Source: Holothuria scabra
Taxonomy: Eukaryota > Echinodermata > Holothuroidea > Aspidochirotida > Holothuriidae
DNA length: 64,000 bases
Assembly (NCBI GenBank): GCA_037179385.1
Contig: CM074187.1
Location: 15,625,450-15,689,449, forward strand
Direction: 5' to 3'
Position numbers and translations under genes: made by a program. Of the stretch, positions 9,473-21,404 are shown piece by piece (position 1 is the stretch's first letter; the number at the start of each line of letters is the position of its first letter). A model generated the notes under the pieces. That model was not told the origin of the DNA. It was given only the letters and a program-made list of their open reading frames with translations, and made no database searches.

Positions 9473-9580
9473 AACGCTTTTGTATTATGTTGGTATTGGA
9501 GGCACTCTCACCCATGAAATGGGGGCAAGTGATATTTGCCTATTTATTTATATTAATATACCAACCCACGGAACTTACTG

Positions 9581-9717
<137 letters not shown>

Positions 9718-9758
9718 GAGGCTAGCATTAATTAATTTCGTGTGTTGGTCGTATAAAA

Positions 9759-9862
9759 TAAGAGATGGAAAACGGAGTGTGCATACAGATCCAACGATCT
9801 GACGAATTATTTATTAAATCATTCGTTGGATCTATATGCACACTCTGTTTTCCATCTTTTCT
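9759..9862. repeat. Hairpin-forming inverted repeat
   Basis: Arms 9763-9797 and 9823-9857 match over about 35 bp with a few differences, around a 25-nt centre. It could be a miniature palindromic element or a folded-back transposon end. No coding sequence. Confidence 0.8.
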
Positions 9863-9869
9863 TATGTAT

Positions 9870-11110
9870 ATTTATATATACCTGAATGCCACCTTTGGTC
9901 TAGAGTTAGTGCTTTGAAATTAATATGTATGTATGTGTGGGAAGGTATGTATAGGCTTTTATTAGCATCAGCAGTACATTAAAATTTACATGGCAGGAAA
10001 CGCAGCCAGAGACAAAGATACGTTGTTGATATCCCTAACTGTTAACTATAGATTAAAGAACAGCGGAGGTGGCAGATTGTGAGGTTTTTACCTACCCAAT
10101 ATTTTGGAGTTGCGCAAGTAATTACGAATGAATTTTTCTTGAATTCAATCTATCTGGAAAAATATGCATTGAATATGTTATTAAAATTTTTCTTTACGTA
10201 AAAAATACCAGATGGGGCGCCTTGAGATCTAAACGTATTAAGCGGACTTTCACCTGCCTTAGGGGCAAGTAAACTTGACTCCGTCTCATTTTCGTATTTG
10301 TTTTTGTATTTCGTCAGGTAAATTGATGTATAAAAGAAGGAAGGCAATTTTTCGGTACTCTTTTATTTCAAGATGTCACGAAGTGCATTAAGCTGTGATC
10401 CTCCTTCAAATAGTTTCATGTTCGGGCGAACTGTCTCCTGTCCTGCACTACCTGATTACACGCGTTTACTTGAATCCCTCGTGAGTTAAAAATGGTAGGG
10501 CAATTAATAGCTTGTGAAAGATACCGAGCTATAGTTCTTAATTTAGTATACGTTTCTCCATCAGTCAGTCTTTTCACTCATCGAGTTAATGCTTAATTGA
10601 ATGAGAAATTCGATAATGAAGTAAAATGTTAATCTGACGGAGTTTTTTATACTTTAAAGGGGTTTCCAGTTTCAAAAATATTTTAAAATTAATAAATCTA
10701 TAGCCCGATACCTGAGTAAGCTACGGCAAGGTCCAACTCTGGGTGTTTGCGGTGAAGAAACGGTATTTTTCTTACTTTTACATAGTACCAACATGAATTG
10801 AGTGAATACAATACTGTCTTTTAACAGCAATACTTTAGGTACAAAGGCCTCTCCATTTCAAAATAAGGATATTTACCTTTAGACTTTGTTATAAAGAGAC
10901 GATTAGTTACAAAAGTTACGATTCACATATAGTAGGCTATGTTTTACTATCTCACAATCTTTCACTGGCGTTCAGTGACATTCCCAGCATGGCAATTTCG
11001 GTATGGATAAGATGTCTGCAATTTCTCTGATAGCATTCTCAAAAACTTTTTGCAATGTAGCTAAGTTTTGTAACCACCATCAGACCGTATCAAAACTACT
11101 GTCATATGTC
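9870..11110. other. Anonymous intergenic DNA
   Basis: No gene, RNA or clear repeat seen. Stops are frequent in all frames. Confidence 0.5.
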
Positions 11111-11117
11111 ACCTTAA

Positions 11118-11382
11118 TTAAAGGTAAACAGCAGCCCCCCCCCCAAACTTATTTTGAAGAAAAAGCTAAATAACACAGTTTTCATCATATTTCTCTTCAA
11201 AGTATCTTCCACTACATTTTATGACTTTACTATTGCATATTTAAGGTAAACCAAGCAGTTATTTCTGGTATATTTCACATTTGAAGAGAAAAAACATTGT
11301 CACATGACTCCCAACAGCCAATCATGAAACTGGACAGTCTGCTACACTTCTTCAATTTGGGGTGACTGCTCCTGCCCTTTAA
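11118..11382 (-). mobile_element. MITE family A, copy 1
   Basis: About 265 bp, from TTAAAGG at 11118 to CCTTTAA at 11382. The inverted ends are about 30 bp and include the words AAACTT and GACTGCTC. The body is non-coding. Relatives lie at 17684, 41683, 45025 and 54757. The flanking TTAA or TA could be the target duplication; which one cannot be settled here. Confidence 0.75.
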
Positions 11383-11409
11383 TACTCTTAGAGACTTTAT
11401 ACAGCAAAT

Positions 11410-11525
11410 AAAATAATGAGTCACTATCCTTAAACTGAGTCAATTTTTCCCTGAGGTGACTCGCTTTTCTTAAGTGAGTCATATCATGGACAAATTGACT
11501 CGGTTTTCAGGACAGTGAATCACTT
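11410..11525. repeat. Cluster of TGAGTCA-like motifs
   Basis: Within about 110 bp, TGAGTCA occurs at about 11416, 11435 and 11473, and TGACTCG or GTGACTC forms at about 11456 and 11501, all with variable spacing. TGAGTCA is the AP-1/bZIP consensus, but the same design (a short palindromic word repeated inside a small repeat) appears in other elements of this window. A repeat origin is as likely as an enhancer. Confidence 0.5.
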
Positions 11526-11529
11526 TCTA

Positions 11530-12880
11530 TTTCTCTATACGCGTCAAGTTTGCAAAACATGAGAAAGATAGTTCCGTTCTGCAAAGCTTCCTGCCACCAT
11601 AATGACCTACCGATCGCTCCGTTCGTAGAAAATGTATAGACATTTCCTTGGCTAATGCAACGGTGTCAAAAAAGGAAGATATCCCAACTATAACAAACTG
11701 TACATACCCTTCTTCTGAATTCAGAAATATTACCGCCAAACTGGACCAGGGGCACGTGAATGATAGGGTTAAAATTCCACCATCGATTTAAATTATAATT
11801 CTTGCACTGTTAGTTTGTATTTTCTTTAGTAATCCAACGCTAACCATACAAATGACTTTAACGCCGGTGTAATGTTTTTGTTTTTTATTTTTTATTGTTT
11901 GCTTGTAGCGTTAACACTACAGTGTTTCATACAAATGACATTCCTCAATTTGGTAACAATACTTTAAGAAACCAGGTCGCATGATAGACAATTATTTTAT
12001 GGATATTTTATGGATAGTACAAATTTATAGATCGAATGTGTCAGTTTCTACCCACTGCGTCACTAGTCATGCATACGATCGACTTTAATAAATAAAAATC
12101 GCGGATCAACTTCATTCCAGTTTGAAAAGTTTGTTTCGCACAAAAAGAGGAACTGGAAAATTATTGCTAGGAGGCTTGCCGCCAGTCGTTGCTCTGATTT
12201 AAACATTTCGGTTAAATCAATAAGTTAGAAACCGACTTCTGAAAACCCCGTCTAACTACCTAAACAGAGAGAAAGGAGTTTGGTATCATCTAAAAGGTTT
12301 ATCTTACTGACAAATTTGGAAAAAACAAAATTCGTAAAATAATCAAAACCAACCAAAATTCTTTTCATGTAAAATTGACATAAATGCATGGAATTTGAGA
12401 GGGAGAATCTCCGCTATGAAAAGGTCTTTCTCTTTTCCAACATCGCACTTAGCAATTACAAACTGAAAACAACATGTTTTATCTGTTTATGTAACGTTTT
12501 GACTTGATGATGAAAGTGTGAGCGGTTATATTTCATTAGCAGTACGAAGGTTTAATCTTCATTACGAATTCCAAGGTGATGTCGACATTTAATTTGTAAA
12601 CCTTGAAAAATTTCTCTTCTGAATGCCGAGGATCACTTGATTGAAATATCCTCCTGTGTTGATTGGATGGCTAATCGTTTGGTTTATTGTGTATACAAAG
12701 GACAAACCTCAAACCTATATGTACTGGGGGTCCAGGGTATAGGTTATGAATATAAAGTTGAAGTTCATGTTCGAACTTGTTCCTTCAACGTGTTTCAAGT
12801 CGTTATGATTTATACCGCAGGCGCTTTTACTTGGGCTAGACTGAAAGGTAAGACTCGACCTGAGAAGCGAACCGGCGGAA
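11530..12880. other. Anonymous intergenic DNA
   Basis: AT-rich, no recognised coding. Short open frames near 11527-11739 and 12637-12924 show no domain; the second runs into the SINE remnant at 12887. Confidence 0.5.
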
Positions 12881-12886
12881 AGCCTG

Positions 12887-13010
12887 GATGCGCTTCCCAG
12901 GTCGGGTCATACCACAGATTTTAAAGAAGGAACCTGCTGGCGTTGTGTGTGATGCTCCGCATAAGCAATGGAGGAGGCAAAACAAGCCAGTGAGCCACAA
13001 CTTTTGCTAA
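12887..13010 (+). mobile_element. SINE family 2 remnant
   Basis: It shares ordered blocks with 59583-59720: the words TGTGATGCTC, AAACAAGCCAGTG and GCCACAAC in the same spacing. It also shares CAGGTCGGGTCATAC with the minus strand of 35880-36030. Family wording around the shared TTCGACTCC box in the other copies points to a tRNA-derived head; in this copy the box is lost. Confidence 0.55.
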
Positions 13011-13014
13011 ATCA

Positions 13015-14470
13015 CCATTCACTTTGAACAAATATTGCAACCCGCCTGCGTTTATTGCTACTGTTCATAAATCTGTAGACAGATTAGTTGCACTATATCC
13101 CATAATCCTGATTGTATGCTTGTAATAATGCGACTTTTGTTCAGTTGTTACTGAATTGTTTTAACATAAAGGATGACTGGTGGTATTCAATAACAGCATC
13201 ATCGGTAAATGAAAAATCTGCAAGGGTTTGATGACCTTTTCTACACCCTGATTGGAGTCGGGAACTCTCGTCTTTTCCAACGGATTTTGAGGGAGCATAT
13301 TTATTTACAACTTGCAACGCATTTGTAAGACTGAAACTTATACCTCATTTTTAATGAATAGTCACAAGTAATTATCTGAAGCCTGAACTTTGTCCTTGTC
13401 CTAAGGGGCGGATCTAGGATCTTTTTTGAGGGAGGGTCCAACATAAAAAGGGTACATTCATTTTATATTGTTGTTTCCACAAACGATTATGCAATTTACC
13501 TAGGCGCGTTCGAACGAAAAAAATATTGTAAAGGGTGGGGGGACTGAGTGCCAGCAGGACTATCTAAGCTCCGCGCCACCATCGATTTGCTCGGAGCGTA
13601 CAAGAAAATGTTTGGCTTTGCAAACTCCCAAGATTGTCGGAAAAAGCCTTTCGAATCTTATGAGTTGAATGTACATTGGACCGATAATGAATAAATTCAG
13701 CACCCACTCTTAAGTTGAGCTGACGTCCGCGTCCTGAAATTTTTGCGCTTTAGATTTCCACTACGCGAAATAAAAGTCGCGTGGCAATATTCGAACTTCA
13801 TTTGAGTAGCGGACGTGCCAACCGAGTTGTTGATAGAAACAGTATTTAAGGGAAAGTATAAGTTAAACTTGGGCTGCTTTCACACCAAGAGCGTCTCAAG
13901 CGTTAGCGTTTCGAGCGTCCAACGTTTGAGCGTTTGGACGCTCTGTGGCTCTCATTTTTACCAGCAATTACAAGCAAACGAATGAAGCGTTTCACTTTAT
14001 TTTTTCTAATTGAACGCGTCTGGCTGAATATTCATAATATATCGTCATGGACAGAGTCAGGAACAACGGTGTGGTTGCTTTCACATTGTTGGATAAACGG
14101 AATGTGCATTTACAGAGAAGTGAGGGTGATTTTTTCTCCAAAATGTTGGTTTGTAACATTAGACTAGTGCAGATGTTAAGGAGTAGCTTATTGGGGGGGA
14201 TTTGATGTGATTTTGATATGATTTTCAAGTTAATGACCCACCGCTCGTGCTAGCTAGTGATTTAGATCTGATATCTGCGTCCTTGGAATCACTTTTGAAA
14301 GCCCACGCATGCCACAGGTGGTTCCAAGAAGAAAGTGATTAGAATACCTGACTGCTACGCAGACAGTTAGACGTTCTGTGGTCACACCTCTGTAAAAACG
14401 ATTGCGTCGTTGGTGTTTCGGGGAAAGGAGCAATAACAGTAGTCAAATATATTGTTGGAAGTGTCTGGGA
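13015..14470. other. Intergenic DNA with G-tract repeat and GAGCGT iterations
   Basis: At 13402-13560 a diverged copy of the GGCGGATCYAGGAT repeat is visible. At 13888-13945 the word GAGCGT or its variants is repeated five or six times in about 60 bp. No gene recognised. Confidence 0.45.
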
Positions 14471-14609
14471 TACATTGCTAGAGTTTTACGTCGGATTGGC
14501 CCACGCTGAATGGGGGCAACCAAAATCTTCTCGGAATTCTAAAACTGTCACTACCTGTGGAGCTGTTCTTTTTAATAAGAATAAAACAAAACCCAAATTT
14601 GATAATGGC

Positions 14610-14690
14610 AAATTGGAAAATTTTAGAGAGGGGGGTCCGGACGTCGGCGACCCCCCCCCCCTTCTGGATCGGCCACTGGTCCCTCACTTT
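14610..14690 (-). repeat. G-tract dispersed repeat fragment
   Basis: On the minus strand, GGCCGATCCAGAAG followed by a 12-base G run. This is the same diverged wording as at 170, 13402 and 22300. Family unknown. Confidence 0.45.
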
Positions 14691-14724
14691 TTGTTGCTAC
14701 CTAATAAAATGAAACCTTTCCAAA

Positions 14725-14780
14725 TCAACAGTCTTTCACCTTCTAGTGTGACGCTCTAACCCCTGAGCTACGAAGCCAAG
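14725..14780 (-). mobile_element. tRNA-derived SINE head, second copy of the 4239 family
   Basis: From 14777 downward it reads GGCTTCG, TAGCTCAGGGG (box A match) and TTAGAGCGTC, then an anticodon-arm region with CACTAGAA as in the copy at 4239. The similarity is lost before box B, so it is a truncated head. Confidence 0.6.
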
Positions 14781-14784
14781 GTGG

Positions 14785-17555
14785 TTTTGGTCTTCGTTCA
14801 AATGAAGAACCCTTAAGTTACCTCCTTAGCAAGCACCTTTTTGAAACAGCTGGTTCTCCAGACGCAAGCTTGAGAAACTGGATTTTCTTGGTTTCAGGAC
14901 TTTTTATAAATACCCAAACTTCTCAGTCTTCTCAAAAAACGAATATTGTAAATCTTCAGTCGAAATTAAACATGATCAGTTTCCTCAGTTAGGCCCCAAA
15001 TTTTGGGGGACTCGAGGTTTAACCACAACTTTGACACCAATTTCTTGATTCCGGCAACCTTCTCCAATGCCGGGATTGGGGTTTTGCGTTGTCGGGGAAG
15101 TTTACCCTCTTGAGACATAATCACCGATAGAATAATGCATTGTTCCCACACTGTTTTTGTTTGAAGGGTTAAGATTTGGCCCCAGTCATCTACTAATCAG
15201 AGCAAACTTACATCCCACCTCCTCTGTACCCTATCAGGAGGTATGTCCAAAATGTCATCGAACTCGGACTGACTGACTTGGCCCTTTATGGACTCGGACT
15301 GAAGACAAGTGGAATCCTGATCTTTAACCCTAACCCTATTTTGACTCCCGCATTAATTCTACTTTCAGACTTTAATATCCTTCACTTGTCTTATCGTTTG
15401 CATTTTGCAAAAGTATGTGCATAACCGATACGTTATCTATCTTATCCATTGGATTTTCAAGAAGTAAAATAGAATTCAGGTTCACTCGTCCTTTCATGAA
15501 ACGTTGACAGTTGACTACTTTACCTTTTTCAACTAAAATGTCATTATTTCAGTAATATGTGTGTCCATTATATAGTGTTTGCCGATTGTGCAGTATAAAG
15601 TACACATCATCATTACCAGCTCAACTTGAAAGTTGGACGTGACGTTGTCAGGTTGTGTTCGTACCAGACTTTACACAAAATAACGAACGTAGGAGAAAAC
15701 AAATTCAAGCCATTCCGTTTATTCCATTTCGGGTAAAATGTTGAAAATTATCGAGTGCAATGATGCATATGAACTCATCAGAGGCATTGTTGCATAGCTT
15801 CACCTCAGTGTACCTAGAGATAATGGACAGAACCACCAAGCAGAAGAACAATTCATTATAAAATTGATTGGTTTTCTTCATTTTGACATTTGTCATGTTT
15901 ATTTTGTATCACGGCTCCAAGGTGCAATGAAGGCCTCAAATTTCACTTTAATTCCGAATTAGGTTCTTTCTTCTTGCTGTCGTTCTGTGGAGAAATGTCA
16001 CTCAATTTCATCACAAATTTCACTTTGACGAGATACTGTGATAAAACCCTTTACATGAGACTGAGGAGTGACAAACTAAGCTTTAAATATACTTATGGGA
16101 GATTAAATTCGACTATTCATGTGCAAAAATACGTCCTGTTGACTTATTTCCTTTCATTAAAGATGCGCCACCGTCATAATCACAACGGAAATTGCTCAAA
16201 TATAGCATGACGTCACTAAAAGGAGTTTTCAAATAATATTACTTTGGACACATAAAGGGGAACATAATCCAAACATTCTTGAATGATCTTCATTTAATTC
16301 TTGTTTACGTTTTTCGAATTAAGATATTTTTAGAATGAAAGTATGTAAGGGTTCTAGTAGCTCATAATTTGGAAAAAGGTATAGAGGATACATGGTTCCT
16401 TGGGCAGGCGATATTTTTTCAAACCAAATGGGTCAATTCGTATTTATTAAATGTCACAGGGAAGCTCCAAACGATGGCTCTCTGCTAAGAAAGTGCTTCC
16501 CACCTTGGTCGGCCCTGGTTTGTCGAAATTTTCGGATACCCGTCGAAACATAGTCAAATAGGGTCTTAAGGTCCATAAAGATCAGTTCCATGTTAAACTC
16601 GTAACTGCGGTAGCGTAAATTAGTAAAACGTATCGAGTTTCCATCATAATTACAGTAAGGAATTTTGCATAATGTGAAAAGTTCATAGTTTTCGGAAAAA
16701 CATTTATTCGTGAGGCATATGAAGCAGTTTCTGTGACACTTATTTGTTGACGAAGATATACGGCACGTACCCCATGTTGAATTGCCTATATGTCTTATGA
16801 ATCATGGATGGGCTTCTTCAGGCATATATATATATGTGTGTGACATAAAACTTGATGGCCAAAAGAAACTGCGAAGCTCTTTTGCTGTACATCACGTCGG
16901 TTGGTTGGCAGTTTAAACAATTTGTTTGAATTACTTCCCCATAACCAGGTTAGTTCATGATTTACACCAAAGCTTACCCGTAAGCTAATAATTTAAAAGC
17001 ATCTTTGGTAGAAGAATTGATCCTTCCGTCAGCTTGCATCTCAGTCTGGCCAATGCGTCTTCTCCCACTCTTTAAAACGTTTACAGAACCAGTAATTGAA
17101 TGCCCGCGGGCTATTTAATTTCAGGGCGTGGGTTCATAAATTTGCTGAGCATTGAACCTGCAAATGAAAAAAGTGCATGAACACTCATGGGATGCGGATA
17201 AAAGTGTGACACTTAAAGCGCTTACGCCTCCACTTCAGAATATGTGGGCTTTTACTTTGGTCGCGTACCGGCTTAGCAACGGAAATAATCACTTGACCTG
17301 CCGCTGGAATGAAATGCGTGTGAAATTGAATTTGAAAAAACACGTATTTGAAACACTTTCCGTCACCAACCTTTCGGCACAGTTCTACAGGAACAGTCCA
17401 CTTTCTATATCGGGTGCATTTCTCACTCTTTATAGGCAGTTATCTCGCACCTCAAACTACAACTTTTGTACTAGTCTACGGAAATTTTCAATTGGCACAG
17501 CGTTTTGAGAGCCAGCAAGTTAAAAAAATCAGGGTACGTACCTCATATGGCATCA
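14785..17555. other. Anonymous intergenic DNA
   Basis: About 2.8 kb without a recognised gene. Two telomere-like CCCTAA units near 15338 are too few to be meaningful. An open frame at 17152-17508 (118 codons) has no recognisable motif and overlaps another open frame on the same strand. Confidence 0.45.
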
Positions 17556-17557
17556 CA

Positions 17558-17680
17558 TGTACTGTAGTGAGAGTGTTTCGATTACACATTGGGATTTTGT
17601 ATACCCACCTGAAGCAATAAACCGTTGTGTCTAGATGAGTATGGGTTTTAGACAGTTGTGGGGCCGAGGGGGGGGGGGGG
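17558..17680 (-). mobile_element. MITE family B, fragment
   Basis: The reverse complement shares ordered blocks with 58790-58880 (GACACAA, TTTATTGCTTC, ACACTCTC). It lacks both ends and abuts a family A copy and a G12 run. Confidence 0.6.
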
Positions 17681-17683
17681 GCT

Positions 17684-17940
17684 AACAGGGCAAGAGCAGT
17701 CACCCAACTTGGAGTAGAGTAGTAGACTGTCCTGTTTCATCTGTTCATGATTGGTTCTTGAAAGTGATGTGACAGTCTTCAAATGTGAAAATTACTTGAA
17801 GTAACTGCGTGTGTTACATTGAATATGCACAACTGAAGTTGAAAAATATGATAAAGGATTCTTTGAAGAGAAATAAGCGGAAAATTGTAAGATTAAGGTG
17901 TTGCTTCCAAATAAGTTTGGGGGCTGCTCTTGACCTTAAA
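17684..17940 (+). mobile_element. MITE family A, copy 2
   Basis: The left end is CAGGGCAAGAGCAGTC and the right end CTGCTCTTGACCTTAAA, around the family body (GACTGTCCTGTTTCAT, CTTTGAAGAGAAATAAG). The left TTTAAAGG is damaged. Confidence 0.75.
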
Positions 17941-17944
17941 GTAG

Positions 17945-19365
17945 GTAGGTCAGAATTTAAAGACGGTAAGGTTAGGTTAGATCAGGGAGGTGGTAGGGTG
18001 GAGACACAACAGCCCTATCTGTCACACAATAGGTACTTCAAAAATAGTAATTCCCGTTCAAGCATCAAACTTTGATTGACAGGTCTCTTTGTTCCTATTG
18101 TTAAGCCTTGTTGACCTGTCCCATGCTTAAGAAGATTTGTCTCTTTTACACCCAAGTAATCCTGAAACAATTGTCTTTGTTAAAAGATGCTTTGATTTTA
18201 GGTTTGTTAACGACAGGTTTCAAACTCTAATCAAAAGTTTTAGCAAACGACTGTAAATGAAAGTTAAATAGTTTACTTTCTTTTTTTGCAACGAATTCGA
18301 TGAGTCGTCTGCTATCAGCATTGTTAAAGACTAAATCATTTTACCAAATTTTCGCAACTTTCCGCATAACTCCTAAACACTCTCGAAATACATATAGCGT
18401 TAAAATTCTCCAAAAGAAATAAACAGAAATTACATTTATTGCTACGAATAACGACCAAAGTGTAAAATTTCATATGTTTTCATGACGGCTGGCAATGAAA
18501 AGTTAACGAAATACAACGTAAGGGCGTGCCTTCTCACTTGAATTTTGACAATGTATCACTGATCCTAGTTGGTCTAGGTATTGAGATATAATATTTGGGA
18601 AGAAAAGGAAGATTATTGTCGGCAACAAACATTGCCTCAAAGATTCAATAGAACGTTTTGTCTCCACCCTAACACATCCCTGGTTAGATAAAGTTTTACC
18701 CACCAGTTTCTAACCAATTGGTGAAGTACGGCCTGCTACAGATTGTTACTAGTTGTAGCTTTCTGGCTTGCTTTTCCTACTCCATTTACCATTGCTTATT
18801 GCAAAGCATCAAGCACTAGGGCAGTAGGTTAGCATTTTAAAGTCTTCCAAATGACCCTTCCATGGGTTGAACTTGGCAAGTCTCCTACACTAAATTGACG
18901 TATTTTTAGTTAGACATGAAAATGACACCGTGGCCGTTGAGTATTTGATGTAAAACCCTTAAAAACCCGAAAATTGCTGCAATCTCCATCAAAATCAATC
19001 AAAAATTTACCATTTTACAGAGTAATTTGTGATGTACACTGAATTATGTATAAACATTGAGCTTAATATGTAAATCTTGTAATGTCGAGAGAAGATCATG
19101 CCTAGTGACTAATGCATTTTGTGATCTCCATTTCAAGGAAAGATGTAACGTAAGTACATCAAGAGGGTTTTATTATGGAAGTGTAAATTTGTGTCTTTAA
19201 AAATCATCCGTATCAATAATGAAAATGTTACCTAATCCGATGAGTAATTACGAGGTTATTATTGTAGGTTATAAAAAAGAAATGTCAACACTGTGTAACA
19301 CTCGGCCACATTATCAATTTTGCATTATAAGCAACAATCTGCTTGATCTGTTGATTTCGCTAAAA
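17945..19365. other. Anonymous intergenic DNA
   Basis: No gene, RNA or repeat recognised beyond ordinary AT richness. Confidence 0.5.
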
Positions 19366-19377
19366 CGAACTCTCCAA

Positions 19378-19543
19378 TGGCGTAGCCACAGGGGTGATTT
19401 GGGGGTTGAAACCCCCATGACACAACCTTGCAATGCAAAAAAACACCTAAAATAGCGGGTTTTCTCTCTCTCCTTACACTTTTCCCTCATGTCGTGCCCC
19501 AACCCCCCCTCCCTCGCCAATGACACCATCCTAGCTACTGGTG
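19378..19543. mobile_element. Small hAT-like element with an 8-bp target duplication
   Basis: The 166-bp unit is flanked by a perfect direct repeat, CTCTCCAA, at 19370-19377 and 19544-19551. The ends show a weak inverted relation (TGGCGTAGCCA against CACCAGTAGCTAGG). An 8-bp duplication is typical of hAT transposons. There is no coding sequence, so it is non-autonomous. The end wording TGGCGTAGCCA recurs at 42231 and 43765. Confidence 0.65.
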
Positions 19544-19559
19544 CTCTCCAATACGTATG

Positions 19560-20980
19560 CAATATAGCATTCGTTTTTTGGTACAAAGAAAGGCATATTC
19601 CCTAAGTTTCTGCTTTAAAACTCTACTTGTTCTCCTAAAATGAAACTATCTCCGGGAATTTTACAATTTTCGTTATCCTTTATTCATACGATGAAATATT
19701 TAACTAAAACAATCTTCAGTCGTCCCAATATTTCAAATAATTAATAAGGTAGTTTCGCGAGAATCACTGGCAGATTGTCTTCTCGACCTTTTGACAACCC
19801 ATTGCCTTTGACTGGAATTGAGATGCCCCTGATACTAGGCGTGGCCACTTTTGAACAAATAATAACACAAATACTGGAAAAACAGGATAAGGTAAAGGCT
19901 TAAGATTTGGCAAATGCAATAGGTAGCCATGGGAACACGAAGAGGATAACATTTTACACAAAGTGAAATACCACGATGACAACTTCACATTTATTGATCA
20001 ACTTGGGGAAAATTTTGCATTTTCATTTTGCGTCTACCCTCCTAAAAACAAAAAGTTATCCCGTAAATGTAGCTCCTCTCAGCCCAGTGAATCTTCCGCA
20101 AGGCTGTGCACGTTAATCAATTATTCTGACATATGGCATGTTCATATGTATTATGAACCATGCATACCTGAAAAACATGTTTAATTTTTCGTCAAAGTTA
20201 TTAAGTTAGAAATCGCGATTCAGAATGATAAATCAATGTGTAGCACCTTTTCTATCTAAGCCTTTGCAGGCAGCAAAATATGTTTAAAGAAGGGGGCCAC
20301 CCACCAATCGCATTCTCCAGGGTGGTGGTCAAAAGTGCGGACGATGAACCAACTTTTCCCCCTTACAGCAAACACCTGGCTAAGCCATGATACTGACATT
20401 GGGCTATACTGCAGGTACTTCTTATGAAACTCATTCTTAATTTTGCGCGATACCTTCAGGTAGTATGGAATATTTGCTACCTGGAAGTTACGGTACCTTA
20501 CTTTTTTCTACAGCTATATCACGGAGCTGCGGCTCCCTGGCTGCCTGGTTGTATATATGTCTACGGAAACAGTACATCTGTACATTCATCCCGAGAGCAT
20601 AAAGTGACCAAACAGAAGAAAAAATGAAAATGTCAAGGCCAATTAAGTGTGTGATGAGTTTAAGCGTGACGTAAAAAAAAAAAAAAAAAGAGTTGCCGCT
20701 ATCATAAGGATGATATACATGATACTCATACACAGGATTTAATAACTTGACGTCATCTTGAGAATCTACAGAACGATTGTAAAAATACCTCACGTGTGAT
20801 TGACCACACTGATCACTATAATTGAGTGAAGATCGATCGATATTTTCATTTGCTTGGAGTGGTTATTGACTCTAATTGGGTGAAAATGTCACCGAAGAAA
20901 AGTAGAATATTTATTACTAGAGGCATATTATCACTGGAATCCATCTTCTGTAGCAGTTATAAGTTTATGTTATATTTGAA
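19560..20980. other. Anonymous intergenic DNA
   Basis: No gene recognised. A 17-base A run lies near 20673-20689, possibly a retroposon tail, but nothing recognisable precedes it. Confidence 0.5.
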
Positions 20981-20984
20981 AAGA

Positions 20985-21400
20985 ACCGTTGCTTTGTGAT
21001 AAGTTGATGGGAATGGGACGTTCTTGTGGGGAAAGCAAAATTTGTAAAGTTCTCGTGCCTCTTATAAAATTACATCCTGATAAAATGGGTTTTTTTGAGG
21101 GAAAATAGTATAGTTTAAAGAAAAACAAAAGACTCGACTATTAATATGAGGATACGATGCCATATGTACTTGCTTCAATTTAATTTATTGAAAATCGGAA
21201 AATTTTACCTGCTCATATCTTGAGAACTACTGCCACACATCGGATTTCAATGCAAATTTTACTGCAATGCCTACGGAATACGCCCCTCCAACATATCAAA
21301 ACTTGATTTGACGTTGAAACCTTCTTTTCAGAAAAAATTGCGGTACTTTGAAAATGAGTATCTTTCTAACGCTATATGCTATTAAGATGCAGGTTTCACC
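20985..21400 (+). mobile_element. Dispersed repeat family C, copy 1
   Basis: It shares ordered blocks with 61150-61500 (same strand) and with the opposite strand at 40285-40870 and 53190-53640. Examples are TTACCTGCTCATATCT, AACATATCAAAACTTGAT and GGGGAAAGCAAA. It is non-coding. Complete ends were not determined. Confidence 0.7.
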
Positions 21401-21404
21401 TTCT

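Larger units (their letters stand above)
8275..9560. mobile_element. Penelope-like element copy C: two 3' ends in a large inverted repeat
   Basis: Arms 8275-8860 and 8966-9550 are near-identical inverted copies of about 585 bp around a 105-bp centre. Each arm is the 3' part of a Penelope-like element running outward: endonuclease coding, a stop, about 140 bp of 3' non-coding DNA with a hammerhead-like motif, then a TA tract. The left copy keeps 105 bp more coding sequence (the centre). The clearest difference is the G/C run, 12 at 8770-8781 against 7 at 9044-9050. Near identity suggests recent origin or arm-to-arm gene conversion. Confidence 0.85.

Noticed and set aside
15337..15350. Interstitial telomere repeat (CCCTAA units, also near 44730)
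   Set aside because: Only two units at each place, within chance expectation.
17152..17620. 118- and 90-codon overlapping plus-strand frames
   Set aside because: Two frames open over the same DNA, no recognised motif, and the second runs into a MITE fragment.
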